From: CBDBCK01 sp965203345
GTDB taxonomy: Bacteria; Chloroflexota; Dehalococcoidia; Lucifugimonadales; Lucifugimonadaceae
Assembly (NCBI GenBank): GCA_965203345.1
Contig: CBDBCK010000017.1
Location: forward strand, 1 to 40,330
Direction: 5' to 3'
DNA: 40,330 nucleotides
Each line of letters opens with the position of its first letter. Within the stretch, counting starts at the first letter, position 1. The notes below the pieces were generated by a model, which searched no databases, was not told the DNA's origin, and saw only the letters and a list, made by a program, of their open reading frames with translations. Below are positions 25,210 through 33,023 of the stretch, piece after piece. The translations under genes were made by a program, and so were the position numbers.

Positions 25210-26462
25210 ATGGTCGTCCTTCCCGCGGCTCGCATGGTTCGGTAGTGCTGAAGCATAAGCAGGATACCGTCCATATCCCCCGCGTAGTCCCGTATTGATG
25301 AATGGACGATGCTGCTGCGTATAAACTGCATTGAGCGGTTCATAGTCCTTGCCATGGTGTCCGCCAGGAAAAGCGGGAAAGGCTCTATTATGCCGGGAGC
25401 GACAGTCTGGTGCTTGACGCACTTGAGAATCTCTGCAAAGCGGTGTACGTTGTCTGCAGACGCCTTGGCCATCTCTAGACGGAAACACGGTAGGAAACGG
25501 GCCGGTTTGTAGTATGACACGTATACGTTATCCAAACCGTCCTCTATAGTCTCTATAACTTCCGGCTCCAGGGTTTCGCCATTATGAGCCAACAGTTCAA
25601 TGGCGGCACTCCAATCGCCCTCAAAAAGAGTATTCCCTCCGTGATTCTTCGTCGATCTTCCCATCTCTATCGGATAAGTGAATTCACCTTCCTGAAGCAC
25701 CAACGAAAGCAGCGCCCGCTCATTGTAGTCTTCTTTCCAGCCGAACTTGTAGCCCAGTTCTCGGTGCTGGGAGGTCTTCGGTACAGCCAGATAGAGCGTT
25801 CCGGTACCACTATTGGATACCGCCTTTGCAAAGCATTTGAGGAAACCCTTAAGGTTGTCTCCGAACTTCCGGGCGATGCTAAGCTTATCCATAGTATTCA
25901 TGGCAGAGTAGACGGCATTATTTATCTGTATTGCCGGCGTCAGCAAGCTATTGTCTATCATAACCAGCCTGTGGGGAGCGTCGGAGGCGAGAGTCATCTC
26001 CCAGCCGGTCATCAATCCGTCCCTTATGTCGTGTATATTTTGGTGATTTGCGTCGTCTATGACGATAAGTTTATGCCTGGGAGTCTCCCACAGCCGTTTC
26101 TCCTTCGGGGGTGTTATGCCCTCTACCGCTACTGCCGCCACCGCCACAATGTCGCGCGATAACATACGCTCCCGGACGTGCGTCCCATCCACTCCGCAAA
26201 CCGTAGGCGGCTCCATCTCGTCAAAATCTTTCAACTGCGCCTCGGTGCAAAGCCTGCCGCGGCCAGCAGCCTGCTCCAGGTCGTGCCTGCACTGCGCCAC
26301 GCTGTCCTCAAGTTCCGAGAACCGTTTGCCAAAATCCTGCCCCACGCGGCGGGCTTCACTCACCATCTCATTCAGCATAGCTTGAGGCATACCGAGCATA
26401 AGTGCATCAGTTCCCTCCCAGGTGGAGGGTACGTTTATAAATCCAAAAGGGTTATTTATCAT
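25206..26462 (-). CDS. NurA-domain nuclease, partner of HerA
   Basis: 418 aa. The NurA domain is indicated by the first acidic motif VCGVDGTHVRE (D92), the second motif VMIDNSLLTP (D170), and the C-terminal RFLPCFRLEMAKAS and HQTVAPGIIEPFPLFLADTMAR, where the conserved His/Pro-rich end of NurA proteins falls. A helical segment (about 28-68) may form a coiled coil for dimerisation. NurA is a 5'-to-3' nuclease activated by HerA. It overlaps the herA-like gene by 4 bp. Its start is divergent from the type V effector gene across 399 bp. General repair or defence are both possible roles. Confidence 0.8.
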   Translation of the reverse strand: MINNPFGFINVPSTWEGTDALMLGMPQAMLNEMVSEARRVGQDFGKRFSELEDSVAQCRHDLEQAAGRGRLCTEAQLKDFDEMEPPTVCGVDGTHVRERMLSRDIVAVAAVAVEGITPPKEKRLWETPRHKLIVIDDANHQNIHDIRDGLMTGWEMTLASDAPHRLVMIDNSLLTPAIQINNAVYSAMNTMDKLSIARKFGDNLKGFLKCFAKAVSNSGTGTLYLAVPKTSQHRELGYKFGWKEDYNERALLSLVLQEGEFTYPIEMGRSTKNHGGNTLFEGDWSAAIELLAHNGETLEPEVIETIEDGLDNVYVSYYKPARFLPCFRLEMAKASADNVHRFAEILKCVKHQTVAPGIIEPFPLFLADTMARTMNRSMQFIRSSIVHSSIRDYAGDMDGILLMLQHYRTMRAAGRTTI

Positions 26463-26861
26463 ACTCTAGATGCCCCAAGAACAAACTTGCGATTATTGTA
26501 AGGATATAACATCAGTAGATCTTCAAGTTTAAAGGCGTTCTTGGTTCAATTAGTCGGGCGTAATTAGGCCAATTTACCAGACGTCAAACGTTATCCACTT
26601 CAACTCAGCAACGTCAGCCATACACACGAACGACCCAAAGACCACGTATTGCACGATGCCATTAGTGTTCAGATACTGCCCGTTGACTTCTAATACCGAA
26701 GGCGGCGCGCCTTCTTAATGATCTTGTTAGCCAGGACAGTTCTATATCTTGCTCGTTTATGTTATATCTGCCAACACTTATTGACTTACCCGGATTGCAG
26801 GTATACTAGATTAACTAACCAATAACAATCTGCCTCTATTCCACCACTTGAAGGAGCTATT
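26463..26861. other. divergent intergenic region between nurA-like gene and cas12
   Basis: No coding frame I can support. Contents: a 7-bp perfect stem with 3-nt loop (GAAGGCG/CGCCTTC, 26698-26714) without a clear T-run, and a promoter-like pair before cas12. The region holds no long match to the CRISPR repeat. Confidence 0.5.
26781..26807 (+). promoter_or_regulatory. candidate cas12 promoter
   Basis: TTGACT (26781-26786) and TATACT (26802-26807) are each one base from consensus, but only 15 bp apart, shorter than ideal. It lies about 55 bp before the cas12 start. Confidence 0.4.
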
Positions 26862-29800
26862 ATGCCTGAACGCAATACTACCCCACTTAACAAACGAAAA
26901 TATTTAGGCGGGGAGCGCGCCCGTAAATGGCGAAGAACGGTTGCTGCCCAGCATGAAAGTAAAGTTCTGGACACTACTTACACCTTCAAGTTTCCGCTGG
27001 AGCTTCCTGAAAGGGCGGAAGAGAAGGTGGACTTTGAGGAAGCTATCCGGTGTTACAACGTGGTTGAGGGGGTAGGATTAGGTTCTTTGCTGGGGCTCCT
27101 GTGTTCAGTCCATCTTTCCGGGTTCAGGCTTTTTAATTCAAGTATAAGCCGTGAAACTTTCATGACGAGTGATAGGGAGCAAGAAGAAAATTTTACCAAA
27201 CACCTTAAGGATGAGCTGGGTGACGATTTCTCCCAAAGTATGAGAAAGAGAAACCCCATGAGAGCACTAAGGGAGTTTGTTAAGAAAAGTCGAAATGTTA
27301 AGAACAACAGTTTCAAGCAACTTGTCATTGCAGAACTACTGTACAAAGATATGAAAGGCACTGTCCTAGAGGACGGAAAAAAGAAGCAGAAGCACTTGTG
27401 GGAAATGTGTGAAGGGATAGCAGAGGAGCTGAAAGGCGAATTCCCAACAGCGGAGACCTTTGAAGATATGAATAAAGATACGGATAGTGCGCTTACCGCT
27501 ATGGACAGGCACCTGTCTAGCCGTGGATTTCCTGGTTTGAGGTCTTCGGCAAATCCTACGGCAACTTTACCAGATGTACTAGAATCCTCCACCATCTGTT
27601 TTGATAAGAATGCGCCCTACTACAATATGCCTGACGATTCCTCTGAAGCGATGCTTCATATGGCGGTCGCCTTTGTACTGAGCCTGATACGAAAGGATGG
27701 AGAAGAGCCGGAAGCCACGGCACTGAAAGACAGATTTTTGGGCAGAAATGGTAACCAGCCCGACGGTATATCCTGGCTTTTCGGTAGTAGAGGTCTAGGG
27801 TACATAAAGAGTACTTCAAAGGAGCAAATATGCAAAGATTACGGGATATCTTCTGATCGGGCTGAATCTGCTGAACAGTTGAAGAGATTTGCTGACGCGA
27901 TACCGGATAAACCTTTCTTTCATGATGGTAAGCATTACGCCAAATTTCGTAAGTCTGTCTCTAAAAAGATATCTTCCTGGCTGACTAGCTACTGGGACAG
28001 GCTTAAAGAGTTGCGTGAAATATTCGAAAAACTGGGAGAAGATGAAAATTTTGAACTGACGGGGTTGCCAGACGATCAGCGTATTGAACCTACTTTACGC
28101 TACTACGGTACCAGTCAGAATGAACTCAAATCCTTCCTGGGCCTGGTTCAGTCCACAAACGTAGAGACTGCCAGGACTTCTCTCCAAACCTTGTCTGGAG
28201 AGACCGACGCCGCTGAGACTTATGACACTTATATAGAGCATATAAAAACGCTTGAGAGGGTAGGAGGTGCAATGAGCAACTTCCTGGCGACCCTGAATAG
28301 CATAAATAACGAGGCCAAACAAAGAAAAAACAACACTGACGATAAGGAAGAGAAGAAGTTCTGGCGCTCGGTCAAATTGAAGGTGGAGAGTGGGTCAGAG
28401 GTGGAGTTCAAAAAACCTCCGCGCCTGAACAGGATATCCGGTGGCGTTCCAGACGTGAGAAAAGAGACGCAGCTCATGTCTGAACAACTGAACGAGCTGA
28501 TACTTGCACAGGAAACACACTTTGCAGAGATAAAAGACTGGGCGCAAGGCGAAGGTATAGATATAGACGATTTGAGAGTCATTATGGAGGTCATTATAAA
28601 GAGGGAGGAAGAAAAGCTTGAAGACAAAGGCGACACCAAGACCGACCATGAAATTCAAGGCTACCGCTATCTGGTGGACCGCATAGGTAAAGAGGCACGC
28701 TCTTTGAGTAAGGACAATATGCGCTTATTACAAGAGCTAATACAGCCTATATTTGCGAGCAAGAAGGACAGCAATAAGTACTTCGCTAATCAACAAGGCT
28801 TCTTGTACAAAAGCCCTTACTCTAATAGACGACAGCAAGCTTACTGTGTGAAGTCCAAAGAACTGAAAGGGCGAGATTGGCTAAGTGAGGCTGAAGAGGT
28901 TGCTAAAAAGATACTTAATAAACTGGATAGAGGAGAAAACATTGCAGAAAATCTGCGCGATTGGCTCAATCTTCGCAGCCTCTGTTACATTACCCGCCTT
29001 GCTGGGTTGCCTCAGGACGTTCAGATACCCTCTGATGTAGCGCGCTTCCGGGGAGATGAGGACTTGGCGCGGATACCGCCCATGCTCGCGCTACAACTCC
29101 AAAACAATAAAACGGTGAGCCGTGACGTATGTATACGTCTGTTTAATCTGTATAGCCCTGCCTTGATAGGTTTTGCCTTCAAGATGTTGCGCAAGCAGTT
29201 CATTCTCCGTACCGCGTTCCAAATTAAGGATGACAATGAGCTGAGATATGTAGCCAAACCTCGTCCCTGGAAGTCACCGCCGCATTTATCCAATACCCGT
29301 AAGCCTATAAGCCGCATTATTAAGACGGCGGAGCACGTAGACGGAGAGAGGATAGACTCCCTCCAGACTATCAAAAAGTATGCTAAAGACCCAGACAAAA
29401 AGTATGCTAAAGACTCAGAGGAACTCCGCGCGTTTATGGGACAGGCTCCTCATGACTGGTTCTATCCAGTAACTTTTGGTATAGATATCCCGAAAACTGC
29501 CGGCGTCATTTATGAAAAGGGGAATATCAAATTTCCGCAGAATACGAATACGAAGACTAAGCCTGCTTTGCGCTTGCGCGGACCATCAAGGTATAAGGGG
29601 TACCTGGTTAAAGCTCTAAACCGTAAGATGTCTTTCTCGGGAGTTAGTCTGATACTTGAGCGCTCTTTTGAACAAGATATACATTGGACAGGAGGAAAGA
29701 TGGAGGTTAACGTCCGTGAAAAGTCCCTGAGTGCTTATCTAGCAGTTCCGTTCAAGTACACAGGCGATGTAAGTGTTGATGATCTAGGAACGAAGAACGG

Positions 29801-30872
29801 TGAGCTGTTTGACAAGGTGATAGGTGTAGACCTTGGAGAGCACAGCATAGGGTACGCAGTTTTCAGCATACCTGACTTTCTAGAGGATACGTCTGATGGT
29901 CTTCCCAAGCCCCTAAAGGTCGGAACCGTTACGGTGCCTTCTATCCGTGGACTCCATGCGAAGGTTAAACAACTTAGAGGGCGTATGCAGCCCCGTCAAA
30001 GGATGCAGGACTCCTACTCACATGCTGTAGCAAAGTATAGATCAAACGCCGTTGGAGACGTCTGCAACCGAATAGAGAACCTCTGCAGTCTGTACAACGC
30101 GTTTCCGGTGTTGGAATCCAGTATCCAGAATCTGGAAAGCGGAGGCAAGCAACTTAAGACTATATACGGTAGTGTAGTTCGTATGTACGTCTTTTCAAAA
30201 GTGCAGGACCACAAGGACCAGCGAGAACAGAGATGGGGCGGTACAGGCTGGAAACACCCTTATATGTCTTTAAAAAAAGATGAAAAAGATGAAAAAGATG
30301 AAAGAGAAAAACGGTCTCTTTTCCCCGGACGTTCGGTAAGTGCATATAACACCAGCAGGATATGTTCCGAATGCGGTCATAACGCTTTAGAGGCTCTGAA
30401 GAGTTATGGCGAAAAGGAGCAACTGGAGGTTAAAAAGGATGAACGGGGGAGATCTGTGGTTAGGTTGGAAAAAGGAGAGGACCGCAACAAAGGGACAATA
30501 ATTGTGCGCCACAAAAATACCCAAGAAAAACCTGCAGAAAGGCGTAAACGGAGGTCTCGAAAACAGAATACACAGCCCGCAGACTACCCTTTTCTAGATC
30601 CAGGTATGTACGATGCCCGAGATATCCTGGATAGAGTTAAGTATCACCTGCGTCATTCTCCCCTTTCCATGCAGTCACCCGACACTACCCAGTCTCGTTT
30701 CTTATGCCCATACGATGACTGTCCCCCAGATAACCGTTCTGATAGAAGGCAGTCAAAGCATGCAGACGAAAACGCTGCGATAAATATCGGGCGTCGCTTT
30801 CTAAGGGATCGTGTAGAGAAAGAAAAAAGCCTAAAAGCTTGGGAGGATTACCGCCAGAAGGGCAGGGATTAG
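26862..30872 (+). CDS. cas12: type V CRISPR effector, Cas12c/Cas12d-like RuvC protein
   Basis: 1336 aa. The start ATG has GGAG 8 nt upstream. The N-terminal 980 residues are mostly helical and unrecognisable by eye, as usual for REC/WED parts. The RuvC domain is split: RuvC-I IGVDLGEHSIGYAVFSI (D990), RuvC-II FPVLESSIQNLES (E1085), RuvC-III HADENAAINIGRRFL (D1302). A zinc finger of two pairs is present: CSEC (C1168/C1171) and CPYDDC (C1282/C1287), separated by about 110 residues rich in Lys/Arg. All three acidic residues are intact. There is no HNH domain, so it is not Cas9. Neighbours are cas1 (convergent) and an array with 18-nt spacers, the V-C/V-D layout; length and layout favour Cas12c. 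A 24-bp tandem duplication (29373-29420) encodes the repeated KKYAKD. Confidence 0.88.
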   Translation: MPERNTTPLNKRKYLGGERARKWRRTVAAQHESKVLDTTYTFKFPLELPERAEEKVDFEEAIRCYNVVEGVGLGSLLGLLCSVHLSGFRLFNSSISRETFMTSDREQEENFTKHLKDELGDDFSQSMRKRNPMRALREFVKKSRNVKNNSFKQLVIAELLYKDMKGTVLEDGKKKQKHLWEMCEGIAEELKGEFPTAETFEDMNKDTDSALTAMDRHLSSRGFPGLRSSANPTATLPDVLESSTICFDKNAPYYNMPDDSSEAMLHMAVAFVLSLIRKDGEEPEATALKDRFLGRNGNQPDGISWLFGSRGLGYIKSTSKEQICKDYGISSDRAESAEQLKRFADAIPDKPFFHDGKHYAKFRKSVSKKISSWLTSYWDRLKELREIFEKLGEDENFELTGLPDDQRIEPTLRYYGTSQNELKSFLGLVQSTNVETARTSLQTLSGETDAAETYDTYIEHIKTLERVGGAMSNFLATLNSINNEAKQRKNNTDDKEEKKFWRSVKLKVESGSEVEFKKPPRLNRISGGVPDVRKETQLMSEQLNELILAQETHFAEIKDWAQGEGIDIDDLRVIMEVIIKREEEKLEDKGDTKTDHEIQGYRYLVDRIGKEARSLSKDNMRLLQELIQPIFASKKDSNKYFANQQGFLYKSPYSNRRQQAYCVKSKELKGRDWLSEAEEVAKKILNKLDRGENIAENLRDWLNLRSLCYITRLAGLPQDVQIPSDVARFRGDEDLARIPPMLALQLQNNKTVSRDVCIRLFNLYSPALIGFAFKMLRKQFILRTAFQIKDDNELRYVAKPRPWKSPPHLSNTRKPISRIIKTAEHVDGERIDSLQTIKKYAKDPDKKYAKDSEELRAFMGQAPHDWFYPVTFGIDIPKTAGVIYEKGNIKFPQNTNTKTKPALRLRGPSRYKGYLVKALNRKMSFSGVSLILERSFEQDIHWTGGKMEVNVREKSLSAYLAVPFKYTGDVSVDDLGTKNGELFDKVIGVDLGEHSIGYAVFSIPDFLEDTSDGLPKPLKVGTVTVPSIRGLHAKVKQLRGRMQPRQRMQDSYSHAVAKYRSNAVGDVCNRIENLCSLYNAFPVLESSIQNLESGGKQLKTIYGSVVRMYVFSKVQDHKDQREQRWGGTGWKHPYMSLKKDEKDEKDEREKRSLFPGRSVSAYNTSRICSECGHNALEALKSYGEKEQLEVKKDERGRSVVRLEKGEDRNKGTIIVRHKNTQEKPAERRKRRSRKQNTQPADYPFLDPGMYDARDILDRVKYHLRHSPLSMQSPDTTQSRFLCPYDDCPPDNRSDRRQSKHADENAAINIGRRFLRDRVEKEKSLKAWEDYRQKGRD

Positions 30873-30921
30873 ACCAGGCTTCATCCACTCATCTCTCTGA
30901 AACCTTCAAGCATTTTGTGCT

Positions 30922-30967
30922 ACAACCATTGAGATGGCATATAGATATGGTCTAGGCGGTTGTTTTA
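30922..30967 (+). terminator. possible terminator after cas12
   Basis: ACAACC (30922-30927) pairs with GGTTGT (30958-30963), followed by TTTAAA. The stem is short (6 bp) with a 30-nt loop, so this is weak. If real, it separates cas12 from the RNA proposed just downstream. Confidence 0.3.
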
Positions 30968-30983
30968 AATCAGCTTGTCCCCG

Positions 30984-31014
30984 TTGTCATTTATTATGTA
31001 GGGCATGGTATGAT
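30984..31014 (+). promoter_or_regulatory. candidate promoter of intergenic RNA
   Basis: TTGTCA (30984-30989) and TATGAT (31009-31014) each match consensus at five of six positions, with a 19-bp spacer. The predicted start is near 31020. Confidence 0.4.
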
Positions 31015-31019
31015 ATAAG

Positions 31020-31190
31020 GACCGTCCTCATGTTCAAACGGAAGGCTCTCTTCCGAACGGAAGGCTCTCTAAACGAGTGCTATCCAAACCTCTGACGTGA
31101 GGCCTGTATATGAGGCGCCCCCGCTCCTCAATATCACAGGTTTTAGGGCTTAATAGGTAGCCCCTCTTCAAAACATAAGCGGGGGATATC
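31020..31190 (+). ncRNA. putative trans-acting CRISPR RNA (tracrRNA/scoutRNA-like)
   Basis: This RNA would fill the gap between the convergent cas12 and cas1 genes. Seen in the sequence: an 11-nt exact complement of the CRISPR repeat, CTCTTCAAAAC (31164-31174); a perfect outer stem CCCCCGCT (31118-31125) with AGCGGGGG (31178-31185); an inner hairpin GGGCT (31146-31150) with AGCCC (31159-31163) immediately before the anti-repeat; and two 14-nt direct repeats ACGGAAGGCTCTCT (31038-31051, 31057-31070). A promoter-like pair lies just upstream. Known: V-C and V-D effectors need a short companion RNA (scoutRNA) with a short anti-repeat. The repeat itself has no obvious hairpin, which makes a helper RNA likely. 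Ends and strand are inferred. Confidence 0.55.
31038..31070 (+). repeat. 14-nt direct repeat pair inside the putative trans-acting RNA
   Basis: ACGGAAGGCTCTCT occurs twice with a 19-bp period. Between them GGAAG/CTTCC can form a hairpin, and the junction contains TCTCTTC, a second 7-nt match to the complement of the CRISPR repeat. Confidence 0.8.
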
Positions 31191-32134
31191 TATATATTCA
31201 CATTTCCCGGCAAACTGAAGGATACCTTTACGGGTCTTCCTCTTCTCTTGCCCCCCTCTAGCGGGGGCACAAAGCGTCTCATATCCCCTATCAGATATGC
31301 CCTGAGTGCCAACACTACTCCATGCAACAGGTTCTTTCTCCGAACGTTCTGACGAGTCAAAGGTACGTGCACTACGTCGTCCAGCAGACGCTTCAATATC
31401 TCAATTGATACGCCGGTTACTGGTCTGCCGCCGCCGTCTCTGTTGTTGCCCACCGCCAGGGCTACGGCGCGCTCGCACAGGTAACGGTAAGGCTCTACCA
31501 GGTCGTAAACCAGGCTAGCGTAGTCCGTGCCCATATGCATATAACCATGTACGGGTGATAGCCTATGCACCAGTATCCACCTGAGTATTATGCCGGTAAG
31601 AAACATGGAACAGGCGTTCAGGGCATTTGGAAGTGGGGCCTTTGATCTTCTGGTAGTATCGGGTTCTCCCAAATCCCAAAAGTACCGTCCCCAGTACCTG
31701 CGAGCCCACGCAGCCTCAATACTCCTCACCTCCGAATGTGTACGAGCTCCCGCCAGCTTACGCCACTCCGCAGGACGAACGCGCACCTTGTCGTTCACCA
31801 TCTGAAAGCGGGAACGTACCAGAGTACGAGCTATGTAGACCGACTTTATCTTGTTCTCTCTGACCAATATTTGGCGGGTTAGCAGATCTGAAGCGTCAGG
31901 GCGGAGCGAAGGCAGAAATACGGCAGGTGAAACCATGTTGCGCCTGTGCAGAATTAGTGGGACGCGCCTGGCGCGGAGCTCATCTACCAGCTCCATAGGA
32001 AGAGAACCAGTAGCACCATATATCATCAGGCAATCCACCTTGTCCAGGTTGGCTCTTACGTCACCTCCTTTATAAAATACGTGCCAGGTCGAGCCCTTTA
32101 CCTTTTCCACCTTTGAGAGGTATGGAATCCACAA
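31190..32134 (-). CDS. cas1: CRISPR-associated integrase Cas1 (stand-alone type V form)
   Basis: 314 aa from a TTG at 32134. It inserts new spacers into the array. The catalytic set is present: E140 in SIEAAWARRYWGRYF, H200 in VHGYMHMGTDYASL, and D211 in YDLVEPYR. The N-terminal beta-rich part has the usual DKVDCLMIYGATG and LILHRRN strands. No cas2 or cas4 is found in the window, so Cas1 may act without Cas2, as shown for type V-C. The start is uncertain: the frame stays open 30 codons further upstream without ATG, GTG or TTG, reaching an ATA at 32209 preceded by AAAGGA. The gene lies between the putative RNA and the array leader and converges on cas12. Confidence 0.88.
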   Translation of the reverse strand: MWIPYLSKVEKVKGSTWHVFYKGGDVRANLDKVDCLMIYGATGSLPMELVDELRARRVPLILHRRNMVSPAVFLPSLRPDASDLLTRQILVRENKIKSVYIARTLVRSRFQMVNDKVRVRPAEWRKLAGARTHSEVRSIEAAWARRYWGRYFWDLGEPDTTRRSKAPLPNALNACSMFLTGIILRWILVHRLSPVHGYMHMGTDYASLVYDLVEPYRYLCERAVALAVGNNRDGGGRPVTGVSIEILKRLLDDVVHVPLTRQNVRRKNLLHGVVLALRAYLIGDMRRFVPPLEGGKRRGRPVKVSFSLPGNVNI

Positions 32135-32238
32135 ACTGACTTTGCCACGGCGCTGACTGGATTTCCATGTCCAAATCGAATCTGGATGCTGAAATTGTTC
32201 TATTTCTATATCACTATCCTTTCTTCAGCCAAGTAGTT

Positions 32239-32253
32239 TATACTCTATGTATA
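32239..32253 (+). promoter_or_regulatory. array leader with candidate -10 box
   Basis: TATACT (32239-32244) lies 9 bp before the first repeat in an AT-rich stretch between cas1 and the array; no clear -35. It suggests + strand transcription of the array starting close to repeat 1. The leader (32135-32253, or shorter if Cas1 starts upstream) is otherwise featureless. Confidence 0.4.
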
Positions 32254-33008
32254 GACAGTTTTGAAGAGACGGTAGAGGAAGCAAAGGGTCTGGTTGGACA
32301 GTTTTGAAGAGACGGTAGAGGTTTCCACTCAATGAATTTGACAGTTTTGAAGAGACGGTAGAGGATCTTAAGAATAGCTGTAGACAGTTTTGAAGAGACG
32401 GTAGAGGTGAAATCCAGATCCCTCTGACAGTTTTGAAGAGACGGTAGAGGCCAATACCATATGCCTCTGACAGTTTTGAAGAGACGGTAGAGGCAACCGC
32501 AACGATGCAGAGACAGTTTTGAAGAGACGGTAGAGGTAATCCAACAACCTATGAGGACAGTTTTGAAGAGACGGTAGAGGCTGTCTTTGGCATGGTTGAC
32601 AGTTTTGAAGAGACGGTAGAGGCACAAATTGCGCTCTCTGACAGTTTTGAAGAGACGGTAGAGGAGTTCCGGTCTGCCACAGGACAGTTTTGAAGAGACG
32701 GTAGAGGTTGAATATGACGGGCACTGACAGTTTTGAAGAGACGGTAGAGGCAGTGTCGAACCGATGATGACAGTTTTGAAGAGACGGTAGAGGAAGGCCT
32801 GAAGCAGAGCCGACAGTTTTGAAGAGACGGTAGAGGCCCCGCAGCTGCTTCACAGACAGTTTTGAAGAGACGGTAGAGGCTTCAGTTGAAAGACGGTGAC
32901 AGTTTTGAAGAGACGGTAGAGGTTGTATTCGCATCAGGCTGACAGTTTTGAAGAGACGGTAGAGGCCATCGCGCCAAATCCCAGACAGTTTTGAAGAGAC
33001 GGTAGAGG
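32254..33008 (+). CRISPR. CRISPR array, 18 repeats of 25 nt, 17 spacers of 17-19 nt
   Basis: All 18 repeats appear identical; each begins GACAGTTTTGAAGAG and ends CGGTAGAGG. Repeat starts: 32254, 32297, 32340, 32383, 32426, 32469, 32512, 32556, 32598, 32640, 32683, 32726, 32769, 32812, 32855, 32898, 32941, 32984. Fourteen spacers are 18 nt, one is 19 (32537-32555) and two are 17 (32581-32597, 32623-32639). All spacers differ. Such short spacers are known from type V-C and V-D arrays with Cas1-only adaptation. The repeat lacks an evident internal hairpin. Orientation is taken as + from the -10 box next to repeat 1 and from a degenerate copy beyond the other end, but it is an inference. Confidence 0.97.
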
Positions 33009-33023
33009 GCATGCTGTGCCTCG

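Noticed and set aside
25210..25488. N-terminal extension of the HerA-like protein up to 25488
   Set aside because: It lies wholly inside the NurA-like gene in another frame, is rich in Arg/Pro as expected for a shadow frame, and the ATGA-overlapping start at 25209 fits the family.
26698..26714. GAAGGCG/CGCCTTC hairpin as helper RNA for the CRISPR system
   Set aside because: It has no complementarity to the repeat nearby and stands alone; the cas12-cas1 gap is the much better candidate.
31118..31185. CCCCCGCT/AGCGGGGG as an intrinsic terminator for cas12 or cas1
   Set aside because: The enclosed loop is over 50 nt and there is no T-run on either side, so a structured RNA is the better reading.
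32238..33012. Open frames reading LYRLFKTV/PSLQNC repeats across 32238-33012
   Set aside because: These are translations of the CRISPR repeat on the minus strand, open only because the 43-bp units happen to lack stops.
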